A stretch of DNA of 64,000 bases from the NCBI RefSeq assembly GCF_030732065.1, contig NZ_JAVBHX010000003.1:186001-250000 (forward strand), in the 5' to 3' direction. Position numbers and translations under genes: made by a program. This DNA is from Oceanimonas aquatica (GTDB taxonomy: Bacteria > Pseudomonadota > Gammaproteobacteria > Enterobacterales > Aeromonadaceae). The notes beneath the pieces are model-generated. The model worked only from the letters and a program-made list of their open reading frames with translations, made no database searches and was not told the origin of the DNA. Shown here piece after piece: positions 34,870 to 43,810 of the stretch. Every line of letters starts with the position of its first letter. The stretch's first letter is position 1.

Positions 34870-36789
34870 GTGGAGCCTACCGACAGTACCGTACTCTTTG
34901 ACCCCGAAGGACCGCTCGCCCAGGCGATAGAGGGTTTCAGCCCCCGTGCCGCCCAGGTGGAGATGTCGGCGGCGGTGGCCCGGGCCATGACCGATCGCAT
35001 TCCGCTGGTGGTGGAGGCGGGCACCGGCACCGGCAAGACCTATGCCTATCTGGCGCCGGCCCTGGCCGCCGGCAAAAAGGTGGTGGTGAGCACCGGCTCG
35101 CGCAACCTGCAGGAGCAGCTCTATCACCGTGACCTGCCCACCCTGGTCAAGGCGCTGGGCTACAGTCATCCGGTGGCCCTGCTCAAGGGCCGGGCCAATT
35201 ATCTGTGCATTGAACGACTGGGCCGGCTTAATGATACCGTGCCCGGCCTGTCTTCCGAGGCGCTGGCCGATCTGCAAGTGGTCAAACGCTTTGCGCCGCT
35301 CACCACCACCGGTGACGTGGGCGACATTCCCGGGCTGCCCGAGCGCAGCGACATATTGCCGCTGGTGACCAGCACCAACGACAACTGTGCCGGCCGCGAT
35401 TGCGCCCATTATCAGGATTGTTACCTGGTCAGGGCCCGCAACAAGGCCATGGAGGCCCAGGTGGTGGTGGTCAATCATCATCTGTTTTTTGCCGACATGG
35501 CGGTGCGCGACACCGGCTTTGGCCAGCTGATCCCCGACGCCGAGGTGTGTATTCTCGACGAGGCCCACCAGTTGCCCGAGATTGCCGGCCAGTATTTTGG
35601 CCAGAGTCAGTCGAGCCGGCAGTTTACCGAATTGTCGCGGGATCTCAGGCTGGCCCAGAAAACCGAGGCCCGTGACATGGCCCAGCTGGGCAAGGCGGCG
35701 GATCAGCTGGAGCGCTGCGCCCAGGATTTTCGCCTGGCCTTTGGCCTGGACACCGGCCGCGGCCAGCTCAGGCCGGCGCTGGGCCGGCCACAAGTGGCGC
35801 AGGCCCTGGCCCGGCTGAACGACAGCCTGGCCTTTACTCACGAGGTGCTGAAGCTGGCACTCGGCCGGGGCGAGCAACTCGACCAGTGCTTTGAGCGGCT
35901 GATTGGCCTGCGCACCCAGCTTGAAGGCCTGACCCGGGTCGAGGAAAACGGTTATTCCTTCTGGTATGACTGCAGCCGGCTGCACGTGGCCCTGCACAAG
36001 ACGCCGCTGTCGGTGGCCGAGCGTTTTGCCAGCGAGCTGGCCCGGGAAGAAACCAGCTGGGTGTTTACCTCGGCCACCCTGGCCGTGGGCACCAGTTTTG
36101 CGCACTTTTGCGCCGATCTCGGACTCACCGAGTGTCGCACCTTGCAATTGGACAGCCCTTTTGATTACCCTCGCCAGTCGCGCCTGTGCGTACCCCGCTA
36201 CCTGCCCGAGACCAGCGGTGCGGGCCGGGGCAAACTGCTGGCCAACAGCCTGCTCGACACCCTTGCCCGGGTACCCGGTGGTTCCTTTTTTCTGTGCACC
36301 AGTTATCAGGTGATGCGAGAAGTGGCCGAGGTGCTGCGCGCCCGTCTGGATCGCACCGTGCTGATGCAGGGGGAAGACAACAAGGTACGGCTGCTGGAGC
36401 GGTTCAGCCAGGACGGCCGCGCCGTGCTGGTGGCCACCAGCAGTTTCTGGGAGGGGATCGACGTGCGCGGCCGTGCCCTGCAGTGCGTGGTGATCGACAA
36501 GCTGCCCTTTGCTGCCCCGGACGACCCTCTGCTCAGTGCCCGGCTGGAAGACTGCCGCCGCCGGGGCGAAGACGGTTTTGCCCGGGTGCAGTTGCCCAAG
36601 GCCATCATTACCCTCAAGCAGGGGGTGGGCCGGCTGATCCGTGACGTGGAAGACAGGGGGGTGCTGGTGATCACCGACGCCCGCCTGGTGAACCGGGCCT
36701 ATGGCGCCGACTTTATCGCCAGCCTGCCGGCCATGCCACGCACCCGCAGCCTGCCGCAACTGAACGAATTTTTGTCAAATCTGGAGTAA
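34870..36789 (+). CDS. yoaA: DinG/XPD-family ATP-dependent DNA helicase YoaA
   Basis: The 639-residue superfamily 2 helicase has Walker A EAGTGTGKTYAYL (49-61), an iron-sulfur domain with Cys113, Cys173, Cys178 and Cys184, DEAH at 230-233 and motif VI GVGRLIRD near the C-terminus. YoaA acts with the polymerase III chi subunit in repair of stalled forks. The start is GTG 34870, giving the same N-terminal length as E. coli YoaA. tsaB follows five bases later, the same order as in E. coli. Confidence 0.93.
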   Translation: MEPTDSTVLFDPEGPLAQAIEGFSPRAAQVEMSAAVARAMTDRIPLVVEAGTGTGKTYAYLAPALAAGKKVVVSTGSRNLQEQLYHRDLPTLVKALGYSHPVALLKGRANYLCIERLGRLNDTVPGLSSEALADLQVVKRFAPLTTTGDVGDIPGLPERSDILPLVTSTNDNCAGRDCAHYQDCYLVRARNKAMEAQVVVVNHHLFFADMAVRDTGFGQLIPDAEVCILDEAHQLPEIAGQYFGQSQSSRQFTELSRDLRLAQKTEARDMAQLGKAADQLERCAQDFRLAFGLDTGRGQLRPALGRPQVAQALARLNDSLAFTHEVLKLALGRGEQLDQCFERLIGLRTQLEGLTRVEENGYSFWYDCSRLHVALHKTPLSVAERFASELAREETSWVFTSATLAVGTSFAHFCADLGLTECRTLQLDSPFDYPRQSRLCVPRYLPETSGAGRGKLLANSLLDTLARVPGGSFFLCTSYQVMREVAEVLRARLDRTVLMQGEDNKVRLLERFSQDGRAVLVATSSFWEGIDVRGRALQCVVIDKLPFAAPDDPLLSARLEDCRRRGEDGFARVQLPKAIITLKQGVGRLIRDVEDRGVLVITDARLVNRAYGADFIASLPAMPRTRSLPQLNEFLSNLE

Positions 36790-36793
36790 TGCC

Positions 36794-37474
36794 ATGAGCC
36801 TGTTAATGGCCATCGACACCGCCACCGAAGCCTGCTCTGCCGCCCTCTGGCAGGACGGAAACGTGCTCAGCCGCTACCAGGTGGCGCCACGGGGCCATAC
36901 CGAATTGATCCTGCCCATGGTGGAAGAACTGCTGGCCGAGGCCGGCGTCACCCTGACGCAGCTGGACGGACTGGCCTTTGGCCGCGGGCCCGGCTCCTTT
37001 ACCGGGGTGCGCATTACTCTTGGGGTGGCCCAGGGGCTGGCCTTTGGCGCCGATCTGCCGCTGTTTGGGGTGTCCAACCTGCAGGCCCTGGCCCAGGGCG
37101 TGCACCGCCACACCGGCTGTGACACCGTGCTGGCCACCATTGATGCCCGCATGGGCGAAATCTATGCCGGTGGTTTTGCCCTTGAGCAGGGGGTCATGAC
37201 CGGCACCCGGCCCGAGGCCGTACTGCCGCCGGCGGAGTTTCTTGCCAACTGCCAGGACCAGTGGCAACAGGGCGCCGGCAGCGGCTTTGTCACCTATCCT
37301 GAACTGACGGAGCGGGTGAAGGCGTTGTGCGAGGCGGTGCCCTTTCCCGAGGCCCAGGACATGCTGCCTCAGGCGCTCAAGGATCTGGCCGCCGGCCGTG
37401 GTGTGAGTGCCGCCGAGGCCAGACCGGTGTATTTGCGAGACAAGGTGACCTGGCAAAAGCTGCCCGGTCGCTGA
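36794..37474 (+). CDS. tsaB: tRNA threonylcarbamoyladenosine biosynthesis protein TsaB
   Basis: The 226-residue ASKHA-fold protein begins MSLLMAIDTATEACSAALWQ and contains GRGPGSFTGVRITLGVAQGLAF. It lacks the metal-binding His pair of TsaD and serves as its platform partner in making t6A37 of tRNA. Good ribosome binding (ggagtaatgcc). Confidence 0.96.
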   Translation: MSLLMAIDTATEACSAALWQDGNVLSRYQVAPRGHTELILPMVEELLAEAGVTLTQLDGLAFGRGPGSFTGVRITLGVAQGLAFGADLPLFGVSNLQALAQGVHRHTGCDTVLATIDARMGEIYAGGFALEQGVMTGTRPEAVLPPAEFLANCQDQWQQGAGSGFVTYPELTERVKALCEAVPFPEAQDMLPQALKDLAAGRGVSAAEARPVYLRDKVTWQKLPGR

Positions 37475-37483
37475 GGAGTCGGG

Positions 37484-37630
37484 GTGACCATCTTTTATTC
37501 GTTTACCCGGGAAGACACGCCGCTGATGTTTCCGCAGCGGCCCTATCACCGAACACGCCATTGCCAGCGGCAACGCCAGCGTCAGCGCCAGCGCCTGCTG
37601 CGCCAGTGGCACCGGCAACGACGCCGCTGA
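37484..37630 (+). CDS. Possible 48-residue Arg/Gln-rich peptide between tsaB and rnd
   Basis: GTG 37484 has aggag five bases upstream, nine bases after tsaB. The product is unusual: a short ordered start (VTIFYSFTREDTPLMFPQRP) and then a QR-repeat tail (RHCQRQRQRQRQRLLRQWHR). In E. coli this interval holds yeaY (slp). The tail reflects a CAG/CGC-rich repeat, so the coding claim is weak and this may be the debris of a lost gene. Confidence 0.35.
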   Translation: MTIFYSFTREDTPLMFPQRPYHRTRHCQRQRQRQRQRLLRQWHRQRRR

Positions 37631-37684
37631 ACGATCACCCATTTTTGCGCCCGGCCGAACCGGGCCAATGCTGACAGAGCCTGC

Positions 37685-38779
37685 ATGACTTATACATATA
37701 TTGCCGATAATCAGACCCTGGCAGAGTTTTGCCAGACCGACGCCACCCTGCTGGCGGTAGATACCGAGTTTGTACGAACCCGCACCTTTTATGCCCGTCC
37801 CGGCCTGTACCAGCTGCACGACGGTGAGCGCACCGCGCTGATAGATCCCCAGGCCGTTACCGATCTGAGCCCCCTGTGGCGCTTGCTGCACGATTCAAAC
37901 CGGATCTGTCTGCTGCATGCCGGGGGAGAGGATCTGGAGCTGTTTCAGCATCAGAGCGGCGCGCTGCCCGCCCGGGTGCACGACACTCAGCTGGCGGCGG
38001 CGTTTCTGGGCCTGGGTGCCCAGCTCGGCTTTGCGCCCCTGGTGGAACAACTGCTCTGCGTCAGCCTCGACAAGGCCCATGCCCGTACCGACTGGCTGGC
38101 CCGGCCGTTGTCGGCGGCCCAGCTCAGCTATGCCGCCGATGACGTGATTTATCTGTACCCGCTGTACCAGAAGCTGCACGAACAACTGGCGCAAAGGGGC
38201 CTGCTCGACTGGTTTGAGCAGGAATGCGAGTGGGCGGTTAAACGCCGGGCTGTGAGCGTGGAGCCGGCGCTGGCTTATCTGGACGTTAAAAACGCCTGGA
38301 CCCTGGACCGTCAGGCCCTGGGGATTTTGCAACGGCTGTGCGAATGGCGGCTGAACGAGGCACGCAAGCGGGATCTGGCGGTCAATTTTGTGGTGCGCGA
38401 AGCTCATCTGTTCCGGGTAGCCGAGCGGGCCCCCCTAAGCCTGAGTGATCTCAACCGGCTGGGGCTGGAGCCGATGGAGATCAAGCGCCACGGCCAGACC
38501 CTGCTGGGCTTTGTGCAACAGGCGCTGGCGGCCCCGGAAACCTGGCCTGAGCCGGTCAGGCGGCTGGTGGATTACCCCGGTTACAAGGCGGAGCTCAAGC
38601 GCATTCGCGGTCTGGTGGAGCAGGCGGGTGAGGAGTCCGGTGTACCGGCCGAGCTGATTGCCTCGAAGCGGCTGATCCACCAGTACCTGAGCTGGAAATG
38701 GCGGCTGGAAGAATGCGAAAACAACCAACCTGCGCTGTTGCAGGGATGGCGCGGTGAGCTGTTACAAAGCCGGCTATAA
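37685..38779 (+). CDS. rnd: Ribonuclease D
   Basis: The 364-residue 3'-5' exonuclease trims tRNA precursors. The DEDDy core has VDTEF at residues 26-30 (Asp27, Glu29), HDTQLAAAFLG near 100 and the Tyr/Asp motif YAADDVIYL near 150, then the HRDC domains in the C-terminal half. It follows the tsaB region as in E. coli (where fadD intervenes). A terminator lies downstream. Confidence 0.96.
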   Translation: MTYTYIADNQTLAEFCQTDATLLAVDTEFVRTRTFYARPGLYQLHDGERTALIDPQAVTDLSPLWRLLHDSNRICLLHAGGEDLELFQHQSGALPARVHDTQLAAAFLGLGAQLGFAPLVEQLLCVSLDKAHARTDWLARPLSAAQLSYAADDVIYLYPLYQKLHEQLAQRGLLDWFEQECEWAVKRRAVSVEPALAYLDVKNAWTLDRQALGILQRLCEWRLNEARKRDLAVNFVVREAHLFRVAERAPLSLSDLNRLGLEPMEIKRHGQTLLGFVQQALAAPETWPEPVRRLVDYPGYKAELKRIRGLVEQAGEESGVPAELIASKRLIHQYLSWKWRLEECENNQPALLQGWRGELLQSRL

Positions 38780-38892
38780 TTTTTCATCAGCTGCTACTTA
38801 ACCGTCACCCCGCGAAGGAACGTCATGAAGGTGGGGATGAGGGGTCATCGCAGAGAGCAGTGTCTTCGGCGGAATTCACCGCCATCTGCAGA

Positions 38893-38921
38893 ATGGATTC
38901 CGGCTCGAGGGCCGGAATGAC
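38893..38921 (+). repeat. REP-like palindrome, copy 1
   Basis: ATTCCGGC and GCCGGAAT round TCGAGG, preceded by tctgcagaatgg. A near-identical unit lies at 42371-42405. Bases 38780-38950 hold no gene. Confidence 0.75.
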
Positions 38922-38950
38922 CACAGTGGATCCATAACGCTGTGCAGACA

Positions 38951-38990
38951 AAAAAAACAGTGCCGCATTTTAAGTGGCACTGTTTTAATT
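38951..38990. terminator. Bidirectional terminator between rnd and minE
   Basis: AAAACAGTGCC and GGCACTGTTTT flank an 11-base loop, with A and T tracts on both sides so it works for rnd (+) and minE (-). Confidence 0.8.
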
Positions 38991-39005
38991 CTTCCAGCTT
39001 TCAGC

Positions 39006-39281
39006 TTACGAGCTGGGTTTGTCGTCCTGCTCGGGCAGCATGATATTCAGCTCCAGCACCGAGAGGTTGTCTCCTTTCTGATCGAGCTGAACCGAAATCT
39101 GCTCCAGCTCGATACTGACATACTTGCGAATGACTTCCAGAATATCCTGTTTCATTTGCGGCAGGTAATCGGGGGTATCCCGCTGGCTGCGCTCATGGGC
39201 CACGATGATCTGCAGTCGCTCCTTCGCCAGTTTGGCGCTGCTCTGGTTCTTTCTTGAACGGAAATAGTCCAGTAGAGACAT
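39006..39281 (-). CDS. minE: Cell division topological specificity factor MinE
   Basis: The 91-residue protein opens [24 protein letters not shown], with the membrane-targeting and anti-MinCD helix, then the dimer domain. It drives MinD off the membrane at mid-cell, producing pole-to-pole oscillation. It is three bases after minD. Confidence 0.98.
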   Translation of the reverse strand: MSLLDYFRSRKNQSSAKLAKERLQIIVAHERSQRDTPDYLPQMKQDILEVIRKYVSIELEQISVQLDQKGDNLSVLELNIMLPEQDDKPSS

Positions 39282-39284
39282 GAG

Positions 39285-40097
39285 TTAACTCCCAAAAAGT
39301 CGGCTGAAAAATCCCTTCTTCCCTTCTTCGAGGAAACGAAACTCCCGCTCTTCGCCGAGCAGGCGAGCCACGGTATCGGTGTAGCACTGACCGGCGTCGG
39401 ATTCGCTGTCCAGGATCACCGGCTCACCGGCGTTGGACGCCTTGAGCACGGCCTGGGACTCGGGGATCACGCCCAGCAGCGGAATGGCCAGGATTTCCTG
39501 CACGTCTTCTACGCTCAGCATGTCGCCCCGGTTGACTCGCTCGGGGGAGTAGCGGGTCAGCAGCAGGTGCTCCTTGATGGGCTCCAGGCCCTGTTCGGCC
39601 CGGCGGGATTTGGAGGAAAGAATACCCAGAATGCGGTCGGAGTCGCGCACCGAGGACACTTCCGGGTTGGTGGTTACAATGGCCTCGTCGGCAAAGTACA
39701 GCGCCATCAGGGCGCCGCTTTCAATGCCGGCGGGCGAATCACAGATGATGTAGTCAAAGCCCATCTCGTTCAGGTCGTTGATGATCTTTTCCACGCCATC
39801 CCGGGTGAGGGCGTCCTTGTCGCGGGTTTGCGAGGCGGGCAGAATGTAGAGCTGCTCCACCCGCTTGTCGCGGATCAGGGCCTGATTGAGGTTGGCGTCA
39901 CCATTGATGACGTTGACGAAGTCGTAGACCACGCGGCGTTCGCAGCCCATGATCAAATCGAGATTACGCAGACCGATATCGAAATCGATGACCACCGTTT
40001 TGTGGCCCAGTTTGGCCAGACCGGTGCTGATGGCTGCGCTGGAGGTGGTTTTACCTACTCCGCCCTTACCAGAAGTGACGACGATTATCCGTGCCAT
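39285..40097 (-). CDS. minD: Septum site-determining ATPase MinD
   Basis: The 270-residue ParA/MinD ATPase has the deviant Walker A GKGGVGKTT (residues 10-18), switch II DSPAGIESGAL and the C-terminal membrane-binding amphipathic helix EEGKKGFFSRLFG. It recruits MinC to the membrane. Second gene of minCDE. Confidence 0.99.
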   Translation of the reverse strand: MARIIVVTSGKGGVGKTTSSAAISTGLAKLGHKTVVIDFDIGLRNLDLIMGCERRVVYDFVNVINGDANLNQALIRDKRVEQLYILPASQTRDKDALTRDGVEKIINDLNEMGFDYIICDSPAGIESGALMALYFADEAIVTTNPEVSSVRDSDRILGILSSKSRRAEQGLEPIKEHLLLTRYSPERVNRGDMLSVEDVQEILAIPLLGVIPESQAVLKASNAGEPVILDSESDAGQCYTDTVARLLGEEREFRFLEEGKKGFFSRLFGS

Positions 40098-40126
40098 AGA
40101 AATATGTTCCTAAGTCGTAAAAAAAA

Positions 40127-40810
40127 TCAGATCCTGTCCAGCTTGAGCTGTTCGCCCGCCAGAGAAATGCTGACCGGTTGTTCCCATTGCTCGCCCTGCA
40201 GCCCGTCACTGAGCTGATAGTGTCCGGCGATGGACACCAGCTCGGGCATTAGTTGCTGGCAGTAAATACGTGCGTTGTCATTACCCTTGGCGCCGGCCAC
40301 GGCGCGTCCCCGTAATGCCCCGTAAACATGAATGCTGTCGTCGGCGATGACTTCGGCGCCGTTACTGACGGCCCCCAGTACCACCAGAGAGCCATTCTGG
40401 GCATAGATCTGCTGGCCGGAGCGCACCGGGCCACGATGGACACGGGTGCCGGGCTGATTAAGCAGGGCAGGAGAAGGAGACGGCTCGGGAGCGGGGGCAG
40501 ACACCTTGCCGGTGGTCATCACCGCCAGGCCGGCTGCGCGGGCGGCGGCACGACCGCTGTCGTCGAGAATGCCACTGACACCCACCGGCACCAGTTCCAG
40601 CTCGCGCACGGCCGATGCCAGGGCGGAAAAATCCGGAATCTCCGGCAGTTTTTCGATATTGATAACCAGTGGTGCGGCGCGAAAAAACTCCGGCGCCTGT
40701 GCGATTTTTTCCAGCAGTTGTTGTTTTACCTGTTCAATGTCTGCCGAGGTAATATGCAACACCGACAGGGTAAAGCTGCTGCCTTTCAATTCAATGCCAC
40801 GCTCCGCCAT
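40127..40810 (-). CDS. minC: Septum site-determining protein MinC
   Basis: The 227-residue FtsZ inhibitor has the N-terminal domain (MAERGIELKGSSFTLSVLHI) and a C-terminal beta-helix starting near residue 125 (GTRVHRGPVRSGQQIYAQNG) that binds MinD. ATG 40810 is chosen over a longer frame because it gives the standard N-terminus. First gene of the minus-strand minCDE operon. Confidence 0.97.
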   Translation of the reverse strand: MAERGIELKGSSFTLSVLHITSADIEQVKQQLLEKIAQAPEFFRAAPLVINIEKLPEIPDFSALASAVRELELVPVGVSGILDDSGRAAARAAGLAVMTTGKVSAPAPEPSPSPALLNQPGTRVHRGPVRSGQQIYAQNGSLVVLGAVSNGAEVIADDSIHVYGALRGRAVAGAKGNDNARIYCQQLMPELVSIAGHYQLSDGLQGEQWEQPVSISLAGEQLKLDRI

Positions 40811-40916
40811 AAGCGGCTGTCCCCCAAGGAAAGTGATCCTTTTTGTTATTGGTCGTGCTGATGTTATAGTTTGCCATCCAGACTGGCAATAAACCCGACG
40901 GATTATAGCAATTTCC

Positions 40917-41207
40917 ATGTTGTGTGCAGTGTATAAAAGCCCCAAAAAGGCAGAGACCTATTTGTTTGTTGAACGGCGCGACGATTTTTCGCGTGTTCCC
41001 GCTCCCCTGATGGCCACCTTTGGTACGCCGCAACTGGCCATGGTGATCAATCTGGCCACCAAAACCAGACTGGCGCTGTCGGATATCGACAAGGTGCGGG
41101 AAGGCCTGCGTACCCAGGGCTATTTCCTGCAGTTGCCGCCGCCGCCGGAAAACCTGCTCAAGGAGCATCTTGCCCGCCAGGCCGCCGAGCGCGGCGATCA
41201 GGAATAA
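40917..41207 (+). CDS. ycgL: YcgL domain protein
   Basis: The 96-residue protein starts MLCAVYKSPKKAETYLFVER and contains the GTPQLAMVINL segment of the YcgL family, whose function is unknown. It shares its upstream region with the divergent minC, as in other gammaproteobacteria. ycgM follows nine bases later. Confidence 0.92.
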   Translation: MLCAVYKSPKKAETYLFVERRDDFSRVPAPLMATFGTPQLAMVINLATKTRLALSDIDKVREGLRTQGYFLQLPPPPENLLKEHLARQAAERGDQE

Positions 41208-41216
41208 GAGTCCAGC

Positions 41217-41879
41217 ATGTATCAGCATATCGATCAGGAAGGCTTTGTACTGCCCTATGCCACCGGCAAAGTGGTGTGCGTTGGCCGCAGCTACCGGGAT
41301 CATGCCGAAGAGCTGAACAACCCGGTGCCCGATGCACCGCTGTTGTTTATCAAGCCCGCCACCAGCCTGGCCCCCCTTGACGAGCCGCTGCTGTTGCCCG
41401 CAGATCAGGGGCCGGTGCACCATGAGGTGGAAGTTGCGTTGCTGGTGGGGCGCCGGTTGTGCAAGGCAAGCCCTGCGGAGGCGCTGAACGCCGTGGCCGG
41501 TGTGGGGCTGGCGCTGGATCTGACCCTGCGCGCGCTACAGGATGAGCTTAAAGCCAAGGGGCAGCCTTGGGAACGGGCCAAGGCCTTTGACGGCAGTTGC
41601 CCCATGGGCCCGTTTGTGTCACCGGATTTGCTGGCGCCGCTGCAGCAGCTGGATTTTTCGCTCACAGTGAATGGCCAGCCCCGGCAGACGGGCAATACCA
41701 AACTGATGATGTGGTCTCTGGGCGAGTTGCTGGCGGAGATCAGCGGGTGCTTTACCCTGATGCCCGGCGACATCGTGCTTACCGGTACACCCAAGGGGGT
41801 CGGGGAGCTGAACGCGGGTGACGAACTTACGTTAACCCTGGACAACAAGTTCGCCTTTACGGCGAAGGTAGCAAAATAA
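41217..41879 (+). CDS. ycgM: Fumarylacetoacetate hydrolase family protein YcgM
   Basis: The 220-residue FAH-fold protein has VCVGRSYRDHAEEL near residue 20, HHEVEVALLVGRRL near 62 with the metal-binding Glu pair, and TGTPKGVGELNAGDEL near 188. Family members act as acylpyruvate hydrolases or oxaloacetate decarboxylases. It stops one base before ycgN starts. Confidence 0.9.
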   Translation: MYQHIDQEGFVLPYATGKVVCVGRSYRDHAEELNNPVPDAPLLFIKPATSLAPLDEPLLLPADQGPVHHEVEVALLVGRRLCKASPAEALNAVAGVGLALDLTLRALQDELKAKGQPWERAKAFDGSCPMGPFVSPDLLAPLQQLDFSLTVNGQPRQTGNTKLMMWSLGELLAEISGCFTLMPGDIVLTGTPKGVGELNAGDELTLTLDNKFAFTAKVAK

Positions 41880-42314
41880 ATGCAGGCAAACTTCTGGCAG
41901 ACCAAGACCCTCGACGAGATGACCGACGACGAGTGGGAGGCCCTGTGTGACGGCTGCGGCAAGTGCTGCCTCAACAAGCTGATCGATGAAGACACCGATG
42001 AGCTGGTGCACACCAACGTGGCCTGCGAGCTGCTCAATACCCACAGCTGCGCCTGCAGCGATTACCCCAACCGCTTTGCCCGGGTGCCCGACTGCCTGAA
42101 GATCACCCGTGACAAGCTGAGCGAGTTTTACTGGCTGCCGTCCACCTGTGCCTACCGGGTGCTGGCGGAAGGCAAGTCACTGCCGTCCTGGCACCCGCTG
42201 CGTACCGGCTCCAAGAGTGCCATGCACCGTGCCGGCCAGTCGGTGCGAGGCAAGGTGGTGCCCGAATCCAAGGCCGGCGACTGGGAAGATCACATCATTA
42301 CCTGGGCCAGCTGA
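41880..42314 (+). CDS. ycgN: YcgN family cysteine-cluster protein
   Basis: The 144-residue protein contains CDGCGKCC near residue 23 and further Cys in [14 protein letters not shown] and STCAYR, the zinc- or iron-sulfur-cluster pattern of the YkgJ/YcgN group. Its function is unknown. It starts immediately after the ycgM stop, closing the ycgL-ycgM-ycgN operon. Confidence 0.92.
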   Translation: MQANFWQTKTLDEMTDDEWEALCDGCGKCCLNKLIDEDTDELVHTNVACELLNTHSCACSDYPNRFARVPDCLKITRDKLSEFYWLPSTCAYRVLAEGKSLPSWHPLRTGSKSAMHRAGQSVRGKVVPESKAGDWEDHIITWAS

Positions 42315-42370
42315 TAAGGTACCGTCACTCCGGGCTTGACCCGGAGTCTGGGGTAGGTCGGGCCTTTGTC

Positions 42371-42405
42371 TGCAAAATGGATTCCGGCTCAAGGGCCGGA
42401 ATGAC
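42371..42405 (+). repeat. REP-like palindrome, copy 2
   Basis: ATTCCGGC and GCCGGAAT round TCAAGG, preceded by tgcaaaatgg; pairs with the copy at 38893. Another hairpin, CTCCGGG/CCCGGAG, lies just upstream near 42328-42346. Confidence 0.75.
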
Positions 42406-42410
42406 TAGGT

Positions 42411-42911
42411 TTAACGTCTTGCCGCCACGCGCACGCCAATAAACAATACCGCCAGCCCGGCCAGCACCGCGAAAATTCCCATCAGCCATTGCGGCATGCT
42501 CAGCCCCAGCCATTGCCAGTCGATGGAAGAGCAGTCACCGGTGGGATAAAACATGGCCGGCCACCAGACCTCCAGCTGAAACCAGGCGGGAAATTCGGCG
42601 ACCGTGGAGCACTGGTGAAAGGGCGAAGGGTTCAGCTGATAGCCCACATGTTCTCTGGCCAGCAAAAAACCTTCTACCGAGGCCGCCAGCCAGCCTGCCA
42701 GGGCCAGGCCACTCACCACTGCATTTTGGGGGGCCAGCCAGCCCAGCAGGCCCGACAGCATCACGCCCCACAAGGCCGCGCGCTGGTAAACGCACATCAC
42801 GCAGGGGGCGTAATCTTCCACATACTGGTAGTAAAGGGCCGCCAGCAGCAGCGCCGTGCTGCCCAGGGTCAGCAGGGCCCAGGCCAGGCGAGAGCGGGAA
42901 AACTGGTTCAC
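42411..42911 (-). CDS. dsbB: Disulfide bond formation protein DsbB
   Basis: The 166-residue four-helix quinone-linked membrane oxidoreductase has the first active Cys pair in [16 protein letters not shown] (Cys37, Cys40) and a second pair in the periplasmic loop ([11 protein letters not shown] and TGDCSSIDW). It re-oxidises DsbA. It is divergent from fadR. Confidence 0.95.
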   Translation of the reverse strand: MNQFSRSRLAWALLTLGSTALLLAALYYQYVEDYAPCVMCVYQRAALWGVMLSGLLGWLAPQNAVVSGLALAGWLAASVEGFLLAREHVGYQLNPSPFHQCSTVAEFPAWFQLEVWWPAMFYPTGDCSSIDWQWLGLSMPQWLMGIFAVLAGLAVLFIGVRVAARR

Positions 42912-43032
42912 GGAGAAATCCTCGTCGATTGATGTGCAAGGAAGGCGGGGTTGCTTGTGGGAGACTGGTCCGCTCTGTTATCATTTTTCGCGTTTTTTAC
43001 CATTTGTAACATTCCAGAGACAGAGTGATTTC

Positions 43033-43746
43033 ATGGTCATCAAGGCACAAAGCCCCGCCGGTTTTGCGGAAGAATATATCATCGAGTCCATCTGGAACAG
43101 TCGCTTTCCTCCCGGCTCCATTTTACCCGCCGAGCGGGAGCTGTCGGAGCTGATTGGCGTGACCCGTACTACGCTGCGGGAAGTGTTGCACCGGCTGGCC
43201 CGGGACGGCTGGCTGACCATCAAGCACGGCAAGCCCACCCGGGTAAACAACTTCTGGGAAACCTCCGGCCTGAATATTCTGGAAACCCTGGCGCGGCTCG
43301 ATGCCGACAAGACCCCCGAGCTGATTGGGCATCTGTTATCGGCCCGCACTCATATCAGCAGCATCTTTATTCGTGGTGCCATTCGTCATGATTCCGCGGC
43401 GGTAGAGGAGGTAGTGGCCGGGCTAGAACGGCTGGCCGATGACGCCGATGCCTATGCCGCCTTTGACTACGAGCTGCACCATCGTCTGGCCTTTGCCTCC
43501 GGCAATCCTATTTATGGGTTGATCCTGAATGGCTTCAAGGGTTTGTATTGCCGGGTAGGGCGCTATTATTTCTCCCGTGCCGGTGCCCGGGCCCTGGCGG
43601 CGGACTATTACCGGGGGCTGGCGGAGCACGCCCGCACCGGCCGGGCGGAAGAGGTGGTGGAGCTGGTGCGGGACTACGGCAAGGCGTCGGGCCGGCTGTG
43701 GCAGGAAATGCGCGAGCATCTGCCCGATACCCTGGTTCATCAATAA
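43033..43746 (+). CDS. fadR: Fatty acid metabolism regulator FadR
   Basis: The 237-residue GntR-family protein has an N-terminal winged helix ([38 protein letters not shown], written in parts: [20 protein letters not shown]) and a C-terminal acyl-CoA-binding domain ([20 protein letters not shown]). FadR represses beta-oxidation and activates fabA/fabB until long-chain acyl-CoA releases it. ATG 43033 gives the E. coli N-terminus. Adjacent to dsbB as in several relatives. Confidence 0.96.
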   Translation: MVIKAQSPAGFAEEYIIESIWNSRFPPGSILPAERELSELIGVTRTTLREVLHRLARDGWLTIKHGKPTRVNNFWETSGLNILETLARLDADKTPELIGHLLSARTHISSIFIRGAIRHDSAAVEEVVAGLERLADDADAYAAFDYELHHRLAFASGNPIYGLILNGFKGLYCRVGRYYFSRAGARALAADYYRGLAEHARTGRAEEVVELVRDYGKASGRLWQEMREHLPDTLVHQ

Positions 43747-43777
43747 ACAAGTGCAACAGTAACAAGTGCAGTAGTGA

Positions 43778-43807
43778 AAAAAACGCCTCTCATCGAGAGG
43801 CGTTTTT
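43778..43807. terminator. Bidirectional terminator between fadR and spoVR
   Basis: AAAAACGCCTCTC and GAGAGGCGTTTTT with an ATC loop, a 13-base perfect stem whose arms supply T tracts in both directions. Confidence 0.88.
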
Positions 43808-43810
43808 GAC

